A DNA stretch of 64,000 nt from Vreelandella zhuhanensis (lineage in GTDB: Bacteria; Pseudomonadota; Gammaproteobacteria; Pseudomonadales; Halomonadaceae), in contig NZ_WTKP01000003.1 of the NCBI RefSeq assembly GCF_009793355.1, forward strand, positions 339,316 through 403,315, given 5' to 3'. Under the pieces are notes generated by a model, which did no database searches, was not told where the DNA came from, and saw only the letters and a list, made by a program, of their open reading frames with translations. A program made the translations under genes and the position numbers. This document shows positions 54,875-63,935 of the stretch, piece by piece (position 1 is the stretch's first letter; each line of letters begins with the position of its first letter).

Positions 54875-56041
54875 ATGAGCCAAACTTTTGACGATATCAG
54901 CCATCAGCTCAAGCGACGCCACCGCAAGTCAGCCCGTTTGAAGTGGATGTCCATGGGTGCCCTGGGGCTGGCGGGTCTTTTCTTGCTGTGGTTTTTCAGC
55001 GATATGCTGAACAAGGGCCTGCCCGCATTTCAGCAAGCCTATGTGCAAGCGGAAATGCACTACTCCGAAGAAGCCTCAAAGGATGGGCGTAAAGCTATCG
55101 ACAAGGCGCTGGTGCCTGTTGTTAGCCGCACGGAGGTGCGGGGCATTCCGCTTATGTTGCGTAATAACCCTGACATGATAGGGGACCGTGAGACGCGCTG
55201 GTTACTCGCCAATAGTCAAGTCGATCAGTACTTGAAAGACCATCGTCATAAATTGAGTGGCAATGAGGTGGCAACCGTCGATAACTTGGTCGAATCAGGT
55301 CAAGTGGCACTTAAATTTAACCGCGCCTTTTTTACGCAAGGCGACTCCAAGATAGCGGAAAGTGCCGGGATTCTCTCGGCCGTAGTGGGTACGGTCATGA
55401 CCATGATCGTTACCCTTGCAATCGCATTTCCCATCGGCGTGATGACGGCAATTTACCTTGAAGAGTTCGCACCGGATAACCGCTTTACCCAGGCTATCGA
55501 AATTAACATCAATAACCTGGCCGCCATTCCTTCGATTCTGTTTGGTCTGCTTGGATTGGCGATCTTTATTAACTTCTTCGGGGTGCCGCGTTCGTCACCA
55601 TTAGCGGGTGGTATGACCTTGGCACTGATGACGCTGCCGGTGATCATTATTTCAACGCGTACTGCACTGCGAAGCGTGCCGGATTCGATTCGCCATGCCG
55701 CTTTCGGTGTGGGTTGCTCACGTTGGCAAGTGGTGCGGGATCATGTGCTGCCGCTGGCCATGCCGGGCATCATGACCGGTTCCATCATTGGCTTGGCACA
55801 AGCCATGGGGGAAACCGCGCCACTGATTATTGTGGGCATGGTGGCATTTATCCCTGACGTTGGCGCTTCCTTCACCAACGCGGCAACAGTGTTGCCAGCA
55901 CAGATTTTCACTTGGGCGAGCGAGCCCGATCAAGCCTTTGTCGAAAAAACCGCTGGTGGCATTCTGGTGCTGCTCTCGATACTGATCTTCCTTAATGCAA
56001 GCGCTGTTGTGCTCCGCAAGAAATTTGAGCGTCGTTGGTAA
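54875..56041 (+). CDS. pstA: Phosphate ABC transporter permease PstA
   Basis: This 388-residue inner-membrane permease has a first helix at about residues 25-43 and a large soluble insertion (about 50-160) before the transmembrane core, longer than E. coli PstA (296). The EAA loop FGVGCSRWQVVRDHVLPLAMPGIMTGSIIGLAQAMGETAPL is near 280-320. It follows pstC and precedes pstB, completing the transport complex. Confidence 0.94.
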   Translation: MSQTFDDISHQLKRRHRKSARLKWMSMGALGLAGLFLLWFFSDMLNKGLPAFQQAYVQAEMHYSEEASKDGRKAIDKALVPVVSRTEVRGIPLMLRNNPDMIGDRETRWLLANSQVDQYLKDHRHKLSGNEVATVDNLVESGQVALKFNRAFFTQGDSKIAESAGILSAVVGTVMTMIVTLAIAFPIGVMTAIYLEEFAPDNRFTQAIEININNLAAIPSILFGLLGLAIFINFFGVPRSSPLAGGMTLALMTLPVIIISTRTALRSVPDSIRHAAFGVGCSRWQVVRDHVLPLAMPGIMTGSIIGLAQAMGETAPLIIVGMVAFIPDVGASFTNAATVLPAQIFTWASEPDQAFVEKTAGGILVLLSILIFLNASAVVLRKKFERRW

Positions 56042-56068
56042 CCCAGGACGTCACAAAGGATACCGTTT

Positions 56069-56908
56069 ATGAACAGTCAAGCACCTCAATTCAGTCAACA
56101 GATGGCGCCGACAGCAGGGCAGCCTTACACACGCAATGAGCAGGCATGCCATGACCTGAGTATTCGGGTGCGAGACCTGAACCTGTGGTATGGCAAGAAT
56201 CAAGCATTGAAAAACTTGAATATTGATTTGTTTCAAAAAAATGTGACGGCATTGATCGGCCCCTCGGGTTGCGGTAAATCGACCTTTTTGCGTTGCTTGA
56301 ACCGGATGAATGACCTGATTCCTAGCGTTCATACTGAAGGGCTGGTGGAAATGGATGGCCGGGACGTCAACGCCGCCAAGATGGATGAAGTAGCGTTGCG
56401 CCGCCGTGTCGGGATGGTGTTTCAAAAACCCAATCCCTTCCCTAAATCCATTTACGAGAATGTGGCCTATGCCCCGCGTATGCACGACCTGGTCAGCCGC
56501 AAAGTGGAACAAGATGAGTTGGTCGAAAAAGCCTTACGTGACGCAGGGCTTTGGCAGGAGGTAAAAGATAAACTACAAGAACCGGGCACATCTTTGTCCG
56601 GGGGACAACAGCAGCGCCTGTGCATCGCACGTGCGATTGCGGTGCAGCCCGATGTAATTCTGATGGATGAGCCAACCTCGGCCCTGGACCCAATCTCCAC
56701 CGCGACGATCGAAGACTTGATGGACAAGCTGAAAGAGCAGTTCACCATCATCACCGTGACGCATAACATGCAGCAGGCAGCGCGAGTGGCTGATTACACA
56801 GCGTTTTTCCACCTGGGCGAGATTATTGAGTACAACGACACAAAGGTGATGTTCTCAACCCCAGCCAAGAAAAAAACTGAAGACTACATTTCTGGACGCT
56901 ACGGTTAA
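56069..56908 (+). CDS. pstB: Phosphate ABC transporter ATPase PstB
   Basis: This 279-residue cytosolic ATPase. Walker [10 protein letters not shown] is at 64-72, the signature [16 protein letters not shown] at about 178-193, and Walker [16 protein letters not shown] at about 198-212. [23 protein letters not shown] is PstB-specific. ATP hydrolysis powers phosphate uptake through PstC/PstA. No phoU follows; the next gene is convergent. Confidence 0.96.
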   Translation: MNSQAPQFSQQMAPTAGQPYTRNEQACHDLSIRVRDLNLWYGKNQALKNLNIDLFQKNVTALIGPSGCGKSTFLRCLNRMNDLIPSVHTEGLVEMDGRDVNAAKMDEVALRRRVGMVFQKPNPFPKSIYENVAYAPRMHDLVSRKVEQDELVEKALRDAGLWQEVKDKLQEPGTSLSGGQQQRLCIARAIAVQPDVILMDEPTSALDPISTATIEDLMDKLKEQFTIITVTHNMQQAARVADYTAFFHLGEIIEYNDTKVMFSTPAKKKTEDYISGRYG

Positions 56909-56926
56909 GTCATCATTTTAAAGCGC

Positions 56927-56955
56927 CACCCACGCTGCCATGGGCAGCGTGGGTG
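56927..56955. terminator. Bidirectional hairpin between pstB and thiolase
   Basis: Perfect 13-bp stem CACCCACGCTGCC/GGCAGCGTGGGTG with a 3-nt loop lies between convergent genes. It lacks a clear U-tract. Confidence 0.6.
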
Positions 56956-56974
56956 AACAGCGTTCAGATGGTGC

Positions 56975-58162
56975 TTAGTCGATCAGTTCAACGGCAACGG
57001 CGGTGGCTTCGCCACCTCCGATACATAGACTCGCGATACCGCGTTTGCCGCCCTTGGTGCGCAGTGCATGTATCAAGGTGGCTATAATCCGTGAACCGGT
57101 TGAACCAATAGGGTGACCTTGAGCGCAGGCTCCGCCGAAAACGTTGACCTTGTCGTGAGGTAGACCGAGATCGTCCATGGCCATGAGCGTGACGACGGCA
57201 AAGGCTTCATTGATTTCGAACAGGTCTACGTCATTGACACCCCAGTCGAGTTTCTTCATCAGTGACTCAATGGCGCCCACTGGGGCGATGGTGAACTCAC
57301 TTGGATGACGAGAAAATGTGCTATGCCCCAGCATGCGAGCAATGGGTTTGGCACCATGTTTCTCGGCTGCCGCTCGGCTGGCCAGGATCAGTGCCGAGGC
57401 CCCATCGGAAATCGAGCTGGCATTGGCGGCGGTGATGGTGCCGTCCTTGGCGAATGCCGGACGCAGCGTTCTGATCTTGTCGAGCTTGGCCTGGAATGGC
57501 TGTTCGTCATGCTTGACCAGTGTTTCCCCTTTGCGATCTTTCACCAGCACAGGTGCCATCTCGGCGTCGAGATGACCGGCATTGGTGGCTTCCATGGCAC
57601 GTTCCAGCGAGGCAATGGCAAAGTCGTCCAGGCGCTCCCTGCCGTAATCGCGCTCAGTAGCAATATCCTGAGCAAAAACTCCCATCAGTTTGCCGGTTTC
57701 AGCATCTTCCAGGCCGTCCAGGAACATATGGTCCTTCAATTCGCCATGGCCGAGCCGGTAACCACTGCGTGCCTTGGTCAATATATGCGGGGCATTGCTC
57801 ATGGATTCCATACCGCCGGCAAGTAGCACGTCACCGCTGCCTGCCTTGATCAGGTCATGGGCAAGCATGGTGGCTTTCATGCCGGAGCCACACAGCTTGT
57901 TGATGGTAGTGGCACCGCTGGCATCGGGAATGCCGGCCTGGCGCATGGCTTGGCGGGCCGGGCCTTGTTTGACGCCAGCGGGCAGTACACAGCCCATGAT
58001 GCCTTCATTGATGCTGGCGGCATCGATGCCGGCTCGTTCAATGGCGGCCTTGATGGCGACCGCGCCGAGTTCCGGGGCACTCATGCTTGAAAGGCTTCCC
58101 ATCATGCCTCCCATTGGAGTGCGGGTAGCGGCAATGAATACGATATCGTTGGGGTTGCTCAT
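56975..58162 (-). CDS. Acetyl-CoA C-acyltransferase (thiolase)
   Basis: This 395-residue thiolase. The nucleophilic Cys is in INKLCGSGMKA (about residue 91), the NEAFAV loop near 317, CAQGHPIGSTG His near 352, and the C-terminal proton-shuttling Cys in ASLCIGGGEATAVAVE (about 381). It could work in degradation (thiolysis) or in condensation of acetyl-CoA. ATG 58162 follows CAGGAGTCTGCC, so it is preferred over 58177. It is divergent from a TetR gene and next to acyl-CoA genes, which favours an acyl-CoA degradation role. Confidence 0.92.
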   Translation of the reverse strand: MSNPNDIVFIAATRTPMGGMMGSLSSMSAPELGAVAIKAAIERAGIDAASINEGIMGCVLPAGVKQGPARQAMRQAGIPDASGATTINKLCGSGMKATMLAHDLIKAGSGDVLLAGGMESMSNAPHILTKARSGYRLGHGELKDHMFLDGLEDAETGKLMGVFAQDIATERDYGRERLDDFAIASLERAMEATNAGHLDAEMAPVLVKDRKGETLVKHDEQPFQAKLDKIRTLRPAFAKDGTITAANASSISDGASALILASRAAAEKHGAKPIARMLGHSTFSRHPSEFTIAPVGAIESLMKKLDWGVNDVDLFEINEAFAVVTLMAMDDLGLPHDKVNVFGGACAQGHPIGSTGSRIIATLIHALRTKGGKRGIASLCIGGGEATAVAVELID

Positions 58163-58277
58163 GGCAGACTCCTGCAAGTTTTTGTGTTTGTCACGCTAAG
58201 TGAAAGTGGATGCGTTGACCCGTCGACAGTGCTGTGGTCTTCTCTGTATAACCAAGCAAGCGCTAGTGTGAACGCCT

Positions 58278-58856
58278 ATGAATGTAATAAATGCATCTCC
58301 TCGCCGCAAGGAATTGACTCGCCTTGCTGCCCAACTCTTCGTTCAAGAAGGTTTCGATCGTACCACTGTGCGCATGCTGGCCCAGGAAATGGGCATCAAA
58401 TCCGGGAGTTTGTTTCATCATTTTAGAGACAAGCAGGAAATTCTGGCGGCTGTGATCGAAGAGGGCACCCAGAACGCCCTGCGTATCGCTCATCGTGCCT
58501 TGGAGCTGGCCGGCGATGACCCAGAGTCGCGGCTGCGCGCCATGGCGCGTGCTCACTTGGAAACCTTGTTTACCGATCGCAATGCGCATGTGGTGGCCCT
58601 GTTTGAATGGCGCCGCCTGGACACTAGCGCCCGGGCGCATTTAAGCCATTTACGTGATGCTTATGAAGCCTTATGGGTCGAAGTGATTGATGAGGCGCTG
58701 GAAGCAGGGCTTATCCATGGAGACCGTTTTCTCGTATCACGCTTTGTATTGGGCGCCTTGAATTGGACGGTACGCTGGTACGACCCCGGCGGCTCGCGTA
58801 GTCCCGATGATTTGGCTGACGAATTGGTTTTCATGATCATGCCAAAAACTCCTTGA
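58278..58856 (+). CDS. TetR/AcrR family transcriptional regulator
   Basis: This 192-residue repressor has an N-terminal TetR helix-turn-helix (LFVQEGFDRTTVRMLAQEMGIKSGSLFHHFRDKQEILAAVI, about residues 18-60) and an acyl-effector-like C-terminal domain (about 75-185). It lies between the divergent thiolase and the acyl-CoA synthetase/SDR/dehydrogenase genes and is therefore the likely local regulator, with an acyl-CoA or fatty acid effector. It is not PsrA by obvious signature. A near-perfect inverted repeat downstream (58963-58980) is a candidate binding site. Confidence 0.88.
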   Translation: MNVINASPRRKELTRLAAQLFVQEGFDRTTVRMLAQEMGIKSGSLFHHFRDKQEILAAVIEEGTQNALRIAHRALELAGDDPESRLRAMARAHLETLFTDRNAHVVALFEWRRLDTSARAHLSHLRDAYEALWVEVIDEALEAGLIHGDRFLVSRFVLGALNWTVRWYDPGGSRSPDDLADELVFMIMPKTP

Positions 58857-58962
58857 GCGACGGCGAGTCAAGAATGGTTGCGACCATGGTCTAAGCGCTC
58901 AGCCCCTTAGATAGCTTGCTCTCAGGCGTGAATGCTTTTAGCGTTGCTCTAACCAGCTGGGT

Positions 58963-58980
58963 TCCGTTAACGTAAACGGA
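58963..58980. promoter_or_regulatory. Near-perfect 18-bp inverted repeat, candidate TetR operator
   Basis: TCCGTTAAC/GTAAACGGA (8 of 9 paired) lies about 90 bp upstream of the acyl-CoA synthetase gene and downstream of the TetR gene. Size and symmetry suit a TetR dimer. Inference from position only. Confidence 0.45.
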
Positions 58981-59072
58981 TAATAAATAATAAGTGCCCG
59001 GCGCATCAGATACCACTTCAGCGCATTAAACGCTCTGCCGTATGCTCATAAACACAACACAAGAGAGCCATC

Positions 59073-60743
59073 ATGACAGCGAAACATGATCAATTGCCGG
59101 ATTATCACGACTATTTAGCGCATTTCTCCATCAATGACGTCATTGCACGCCTGGATGACCATAACGATGGCAAGTTCAATGCATACGAATCTTGTTGCGG
59201 TACTCATCTGCGTGCGGGTCGCGGTGATGTGCTTGCCTTGGTGCATGAGGATACCCAGGGCAACATCAACAAGTTGACCTATGCGGAACTTGATGCGCAA
59301 AGCGCCAAGCTGGCGGGCTGGTTCATGGCGCAAGGCCTGGGCGAAGGTGATCGTATTGCCTGCATGTTGCCGCGTTCACCGCAGCTATTGATTACAGTAT
59401 TGGCTGTCTGGCGGATCGGTGGTGTTTATCAGCCCTTGTTCACGGCTTTTGGGCCGGATGCGGTCGATTATCGCTTGGAGCGGGCCGATACCAAACTGGT
59501 CGTCACCGATCATGCCAATCGTTTTAAATTTGTCGGCTTGACCCAATGCCCACCGGTATTGGCGGTGGGTGGTGCACTGCCTGAGCACGCGGATGACCTG
59601 GATTGGGCTGATGCACTTGCTCATGCGCCGATGACCGAACAGCCGCCTCGGCTGGCCTCGGAAAAGCCTTTCCTGCAGATGTTTACCTCGGGCACGGTGG
59701 GTAAATCCAAAGGGGTGGCGGTGCCATTAGCAGGTATGCCGGCGTTTGCCCTCTACATGGAGCTGGCTATCGGGCTGCGCGAGGAAGATCATTTCTGGAA
59801 TATGGCGGATCCGGGCTGGGCCTATGGTTTGTACTACGCGATTGCCGGGCCATTGCTGTTGGGCGTAACCACGCATTTCTGTGAAGCCGGCTTCAGTGCT
59901 GAAGGCGCCATGGCATTCATGAAGCGTCATCATATTACCAACTTTGCCGCAGCCCCCACCGCTTATCGCCTGATGAAGGCCTCGGGACTTTTCGATACGG
60001 CCCATGAGACGCTCGAGTTGCGCGTGGCAAGTTCCGCCGGTGAGCCGCTCAACACTGAAGTGGTGACTTGGGTGGAACATGCCTTGGGTTGCCCGGTCAT
60101 GGATCATTATGGTCAGACGGAAACCGGCATGACGTGCTGTAATCATCATGCGCTGGCGCATCCCAAGCATGTGGGCGCAATGGGCGTACCGATGCCCGGC
60201 TATCGTTTGGCGATTCTGGATGCCGAATACAACGAATTGCCCCCTGGCGAGCCGGGTGTGTTGGCAGTGGATATTGCCAATTCGCCCGCACATTTCTTCC
60301 AGGGCTATACGTGGCAAGAAAAAGACCCCTTTGCTCATGGCTATTACTTGACCGGGGACGTGGTGCTGTTGCAGGAAGATGGCACTTTTCAGTTTGCCGG
60401 CCGTGATGACGACATCATCACCACGGCAGGTTACCGCGTGGGCCCCACAGACGTGGAAAATAGCGTTATGGCCCATGCCGCTGTCGCCGAATCGGCAGCC
60501 GTGGGTCAGCCGGACGAGATTCGTGGCGAAATTATCAAGTCGTACATTGTGTTGCGTGAAGGCTTTACCGCCAGTGATGATCTGGCTGACGAAATACGTC
60601 AGCAAGTTCGCGAACGTCTCTCGACCCATGCTTTTCCTCGGGTGATCGAGTTTGTCGATGAGCTACCCAAGACGCCTAGTGGCAAGATTCAACGTTTCAA
60701 GCTGCGCGCCCAGGCGGTGCAAGAATCTCAAAAAGATACCTAA
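59073..60743 (+). CDS. AMP-forming acyl-CoA synthetase
   Basis: This 556-residue ANL-superfamily ligase. P-loop TSGTVGKSKGV is near residue 209, the adenylate motif DHYGQTETGMTCCNHH near 345, GDVVLLQEDGTFQFAGRDDDIITTAGYRVGPTDVENSV is at about 430-465, and the catalytic lysine is in TPSGKIQRFKLR (about 537). The overall form resembles acetyl/propionyl/medium-chain acyl-CoA synthetases rather than FadD. It probably activates a short or branched acid for the downstream SDR and dehydrogenase, 24 bp away. The chain length cannot be read from sequence. Confidence 0.9.
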   Translation: MTAKHDQLPDYHDYLAHFSINDVIARLDDHNDGKFNAYESCCGTHLRAGRGDVLALVHEDTQGNINKLTYAELDAQSAKLAGWFMAQGLGEGDRIACMLPRSPQLLITVLAVWRIGGVYQPLFTAFGPDAVDYRLERADTKLVVTDHANRFKFVGLTQCPPVLAVGGALPEHADDLDWADALAHAPMTEQPPRLASEKPFLQMFTSGTVGKSKGVAVPLAGMPAFALYMELAIGLREEDHFWNMADPGWAYGLYYAIAGPLLLGVTTHFCEAGFSAEGAMAFMKRHHITNFAAAPTAYRLMKASGLFDTAHETLELRVASSAGEPLNTEVVTWVEHALGCPVMDHYGQTETGMTCCNHHALAHPKHVGAMGVPMPGYRLAILDAEYNELPPGEPGVLAVDIANSPAHFFQGYTWQEKDPFAHGYYLTGDVVLLQEDGTFQFAGRDDDIITTAGYRVGPTDVENSVMAHAAVAESAAVGQPDEIRGEIIKSYIVLREGFTASDDLADEIRQQVRERLSTHAFPRVIEFVDELPKTPSGKIQRFKLRAQAVQESQKDT

Positions 60744-60767
60744 GTACCTTCAACAGGAAAACCTCAC

Positions 60768-61535
60768 ATGCAAGTCAAGGATAATACCTTTCTGATTACC
60801 GGGGCGGCATCCGGCCTGGGCGCAGCGACTGCAGAGCGCATTGTCGCGGCCGGCGGCAAAGTCGTACTGTGTGACCTTAACGAAAGTGTCGATGCTCATG
60901 CCCGGGTACTGGGGGAGGCCGCGAGAGCTTGTCGTGGCGATATCACCTCGGATTCCGATATGCAGAAGGCAGTGGAAACCGCAGTGACTCTGGGGGAAGA
61001 GCGAGGCCTTGCGGGTGTGGTGCACTGTGCCGGAGTGGTCAGCGTAGCCAAGTTGGTCGACCGTAAAGGTAATCCTGCCGATCTCGAAGCTTATGCCAAG
61101 ACGATTCAAATCAACCTGGTGGGCACATTTAATGTGATGCGTTTAGCGGCGGCGGCGATGGCCAAGAATGCGCCGGGTGAAGATGGTGAGCGTGGTGTCA
61201 TCATCAACACAGCTTCAATCGCCGCCTTTGACGGCCAGGTTGGGCAGTGCGCCTATAGTGCTTCCAAGGCGGGTGTTGTGGGTATGAGCCTTCCAGCGGC
61301 GCGTGAGCTTTCGCGGCATGGCGTACGGGTCATGGCGATTGCCCCCGGCGTATTTGAAACGCCTATGATGAGTGAAATTCCCGATGAGGCTGCGCAGGCA
61401 TTGGCGGCTGCCGTGCCATTCCCGAAACGTTTGGGTCGGCCGGATGAGTTTGCCCGCCTGGCCGAGCAAATTATTACTAACCCCATGCTGAATGGTGAAG
61501 TAATCCGTTTGGATGGCGGTATCCGGATGCAGTAA
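60768..61535 (+). CDS. SDR family 3-hydroxyacyl-CoA dehydrogenase (HSD10-like)
   Basis: This 255-residue classical short-chain dehydrogenase. The NAD motif TGAASGLG is at residues 11-18, with an acidic residue after strand 2 (CDLNE) that favours NAD over NADP. Asn-Thr-Ala-Ser in [25 protein letters not shown] contains the catalytic Ser, and YSASK the Tyr and Lys (about 158-162). Overall pattern matches type II 3-hydroxyacyl-CoA dehydrogenase (HSD17B10), which also handles 2-methyl-3-hydroxybutyryl-CoA from isoleucine. It is followed by a terminator. Confidence 0.88.
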   Translation: MQVKDNTFLITGAASGLGAATAERIVAAGGKVVLCDLNESVDAHARVLGEAARACRGDITSDSDMQKAVETAVTLGEERGLAGVVHCAGVVSVAKLVDRKGNPADLEAYAKTIQINLVGTFNVMRLAAAAMAKNAPGEDGERGVIINTASIAAFDGQVGQCAYSASKAGVVGMSLPAARELSRHGVRVMAIAPGVFETPMMSEIPDEAAQALAAAVPFPKRLGRPDEFARLAEQIITNPMLNGEVIRLDGGIRMQ

Positions 61536-61558
61536 ATGCTTGGCTGGTAGTGCTACCT

Positions 61559-61594
61559 AAGCCCCGCCGAATTCAATCGAGTGGGGCTTTTTGT
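61559..61594 (+). terminator. Rho-independent terminator after the SDR gene
   Basis: AAGCCCC/GGGGCTT arms around an AT-rich loop, then TTTTTGTTTTT, 23 bp after the stop. Confidence 0.85.
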
Positions 61595-61685
61595 TTTTGG
61601 AAAGCAGGGCGCGTTCGCTACAGAACTTGCAATTTCCAGCTAAAATTAAAACGAACGCTTGACTCCAGGTCTGCGGGGCGCTAGT

Positions 61686-61705
61686 TTTCAAACATGTGTT
61701 TGAAA
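61686..61705 (+). promoter_or_regulatory. PsrA-type palindrome upstream of the acyl-CoA dehydrogenase
   Basis: TTTCAAACA-TG-TGTTTGAAA is a perfect inverted repeat with the CAAAC-N4-GTTTG core, the published form of the Pseudomonas PsrA operator. It lies 45 bp before the dehydrogenase ATG and overlaps the expected promoter, suggesting fatty-acid-responsive repression. Confidence 0.65.
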
Positions 61706-61750
61706 GTGGTTTTGACCGCTCTCATCGGTACTTAATTCAGGAGAAACAAG

Positions 61751-63556
61751 ATGCCCAGCTACCAGGCCCCTCTACGTGATCTACGCTTTGTCATGAACGA
61801 AATGCTGGGTTATCCCGCTCATTACGCTCGCTTGCCGGGTGGCGACGAAGCTTCTCCAGAGACAGTGGATGCCATCCTTGAAGAAGGGGCGCGTTTTGCA
61901 CGTGAGGTATTGCTGCCCTTGAACCGGAGCGGTGACGAAGAGGGGTGCCGGTTAGAAGGCGGCGAGGTCAAGGCGCCGAAAGGTTTCAGGGAAGCCTATC
62001 AGCAATATGTTGAAGGCGGCTGGCCGAGCCTGGCCGCCGACCCGGCGCAAGGTGGGCAAGGGCTCCCCCATTCGCTGGCTATGGTGCTTTCGGAGATGAT
62101 ATGTGCCACGAACTTGGCGTGGGGCATGTATCCGGGGTTGTCTCATGGTGCTGCTGATGCGCTACGCCACCATGGAACGGAAGAGCAGAAAGCCACGTAT
62201 CTGACCAAGCTGGTTGAAGGTGTGTGGACGGGGAGCATGTGTCTCACAGAGCCGCATTGCGGTACTGATTTGGGCTTGATCAAAACCCGCGCTGTGCCAG
62301 CGGATGACGGTGGTTATGATATTAGTGGCACCAAGATTTTCATTTCTGCCGGTGATCACGACTTGGCGGAAAATATTGTTCATCTGGTGCTTGCCAAGCT
62401 GCCTGATGCGCCGGAAGGCTCCAAGGGGATCTCGCTGTTCGTTGTGCCAAAGTACTTGCCGGATGCTGATGGCGGTCCTGGTGAGCACAACGGCGTAGCG
62501 TGTGGGTCTCTGGAACACAAGATGGGAATACATGGTAATGCTACCTGCGTGATGAACTTCGACGCAGCGCGCGGTTATCTGGTGGGAGCGCCCAACAAAG
62601 GGCTGGCATGCATGTTTACCATGATGAACGCCGCTCGTTTGGGTGTGGGTATCCAGGGATTGGGGCTGACCGAAGCAAGCTTTCAAAACTCGCTTGCCTA
62701 CGCTCGCGATCGCTTGCAAATGAGAGCCCTTTCCGGCCCGCAGTCACCGGAAAAACCCGCTGACCCGATCATTGTGCACCCCGATGTTCGCCGCATGTTG
62801 CTGACGCAAAAAGCGTTCGCCGAAGGCGGTCGTATGCTGGTGCTGTATACCGCCCAGATTCTGGATGTGGTTGAGCATGGCGAAGCCAATGCAGAGCGTG
62901 AACGGGCTGAAACGTTATTGGGGTTGCTGACGCCCATCGTAAAGGCCTTTCTCACGGAGGTGGGTTTTGAGGCTACCAATGAAGGTGTTCAGGTGTTTGG
63001 TGGTCATGGCTTCATCCGCGAATGGGGCATGGAGCAGCTGGTACGCGATGCACGGATCACTCGGCTGTATGAAGGCACTACCGGTATCCAGGCGCTGGAT
63101 CTACTGGGGCGCAAGGTACTCATGAGTCAAGGAGAGACGCTAAAGCTATTCACCAAGGAAATTCACCAGTTCTGCAAGGCGGAAGCTGATAACCCGGCGC
63201 TCAAGGTCTTTGTCGAACCCTTGGCAAAACTGAATGCTGAATGGGGCGAGCTGACGTTGGGTGTCGGTATGAAAGCGATGCAGGACCGAGAAGAAGTCGG
63301 AGCGGCGAGTGTCGATTATTTGATGTATTCCGGCTATGTGACCCTGGCTTATCTGTTTGCGCGGGCGGTAAAGCAAGCAAGTCAGTCGCTTGAAGGTGAT
63401 GAGACAGCCTTCTACCAGGCAAAAATCGACACCGCGCGCTTCTACTTCCAGCGTTTGTTGCCGCGCACGCGCGCGCACGCTGCCATGGTCCAGGCTGGGG
63501 CAGGGTCGCTTATGGCAATATCCAGTGAAGATTTCGGCTGTGGTTTCGAGCTGTGA
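61751..63556 (+). CDS. Acyl-CoA dehydrogenase (long C-terminal-extended type)
   Basis: This 601-residue FAD enzyme makes the first oxidation of an acyl-CoA. The FAD/substrate motifs MCLTEPHCGTDLGLIKTRA (about residues 163-181) and ISGTKIFISAGDHD (about 192-205) are clear. Catalytic Glu is in TRLYEGTTGIQALDLLGRK (about 437-455). The C-terminal domain after about 460 is the extra acyl-CoA dehydrogenase C-terminal region of roughly 600-residue members. GGAGAAACAAG precedes the ATG. Palindromic PsrA-like operator upstream; strong terminator downstream. Confidence 0.93.
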   Translation: MPSYQAPLRDLRFVMNEMLGYPAHYARLPGGDEASPETVDAILEEGARFAREVLLPLNRSGDEEGCRLEGGEVKAPKGFREAYQQYVEGGWPSLAADPAQGGQGLPHSLAMVLSEMICATNLAWGMYPGLSHGAADALRHHGTEEQKATYLTKLVEGVWTGSMCLTEPHCGTDLGLIKTRAVPADDGGYDISGTKIFISAGDHDLAENIVHLVLAKLPDAPEGSKGISLFVVPKYLPDADGGPGEHNGVACGSLEHKMGIHGNATCVMNFDAARGYLVGAPNKGLACMFTMMNAARLGVGIQGLGLTEASFQNSLAYARDRLQMRALSGPQSPEKPADPIIVHPDVRRMLLTQKAFAEGGRMLVLYTAQILDVVEHGEANAERERAETLLGLLTPIVKAFLTEVGFEATNEGVQVFGGHGFIREWGMEQLVRDARITRLYEGTTGIQALDLLGRKVLMSQGETLKLFTKEIHQFCKAEADNPALKVFVEPLAKLNAEWGELTLGVGMKAMQDREEVGAASVDYLMYSGYVTLAYLFARAVKQASQSLEGDETAFYQAKIDTARFYFQRLLPRTRAHAAMVQAGAGSLMAISSEDFGCGFEL

Positions 63557-63618
63557 TGTATTGAGGCTTGGTAGAGTAAGTTGAGCAGTTATCCAGAAAA
63601 AGTTGAGCTCGTTGGTTT

Positions 63619-63647
63619 GCGGTAGAGGAGAGCTCTACCGCTTTTTT
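63619..63647 (+). terminator. Rho-independent terminator of the acyl-CoA dehydrogenase
   Basis: Perfect 9-bp stem GCGGTAGAG/CTCTACCGC with a 5-nt loop followed by TTTTTT, about 62 bp after the stop. Confidence 0.88.
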
Positions 63648-63841
63648 ATGCTTTTTTACACCCAGGGCTTGCCAGTGTCCCGGCCAGGAGGTAGAGTACG
63701 CATCCGCTGCCGGGAACGCCAGGCGTTTCCAGCGGTGGAGCTTGCTGAAAAGCAAGCAGTGTCAATGAGTTAGCGCTTTGTTTCAAAGCCTGGCTCGTCG
63801 AAGGAAGAAGATGAAATGATCGCCTTCAGTTCAGTCGGCCC

Positions 63842-63869
63842 TTGACATTCTCGGTTAACGGCGTAGAAT
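63842..63869 (+). promoter_or_regulatory. rRNA operon promoter
   Basis: A perfect -35 TTGACA is 16 bp from -10 TAGAAT, about 55 bp upstream of an antitermination boxA. Sixteen-base spacing is usual for stringently controlled rrn P1-type promoters. Confidence 0.85.
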
Positions 63870-63922
63870 ACGTCTTCCTCGCCGGGTGCTGATGAGGCGC
63901 AAGCCGGACAGCGACCGCGAGA

Positions 63923-63935
63923 TGCTCTTTAACAA
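63923..63935 (+). promoter_or_regulatory. boxA antitermination site of the rRNA leader
   Basis: TGCTCTTTAACAA is identical to the E. coli rrn boxA. It is followed by an ATTGATCAGGTAATTCATGTGGG-like boxC region. NusB/S10 (NusE) bind boxA RNA to prevent premature termination. The 16S gene itself must start just beyond position 64000. Confidence 0.92.

Noticed and set aside
58200..58277. Thiolase-TetR gap as a clear operator
   Set aside because: Only a loose CAAGCAAGCGCTAG sequence is seen. It lacks symmetry and shares only a CGCTTG core with another site near 61655, so no operator is claimed here.
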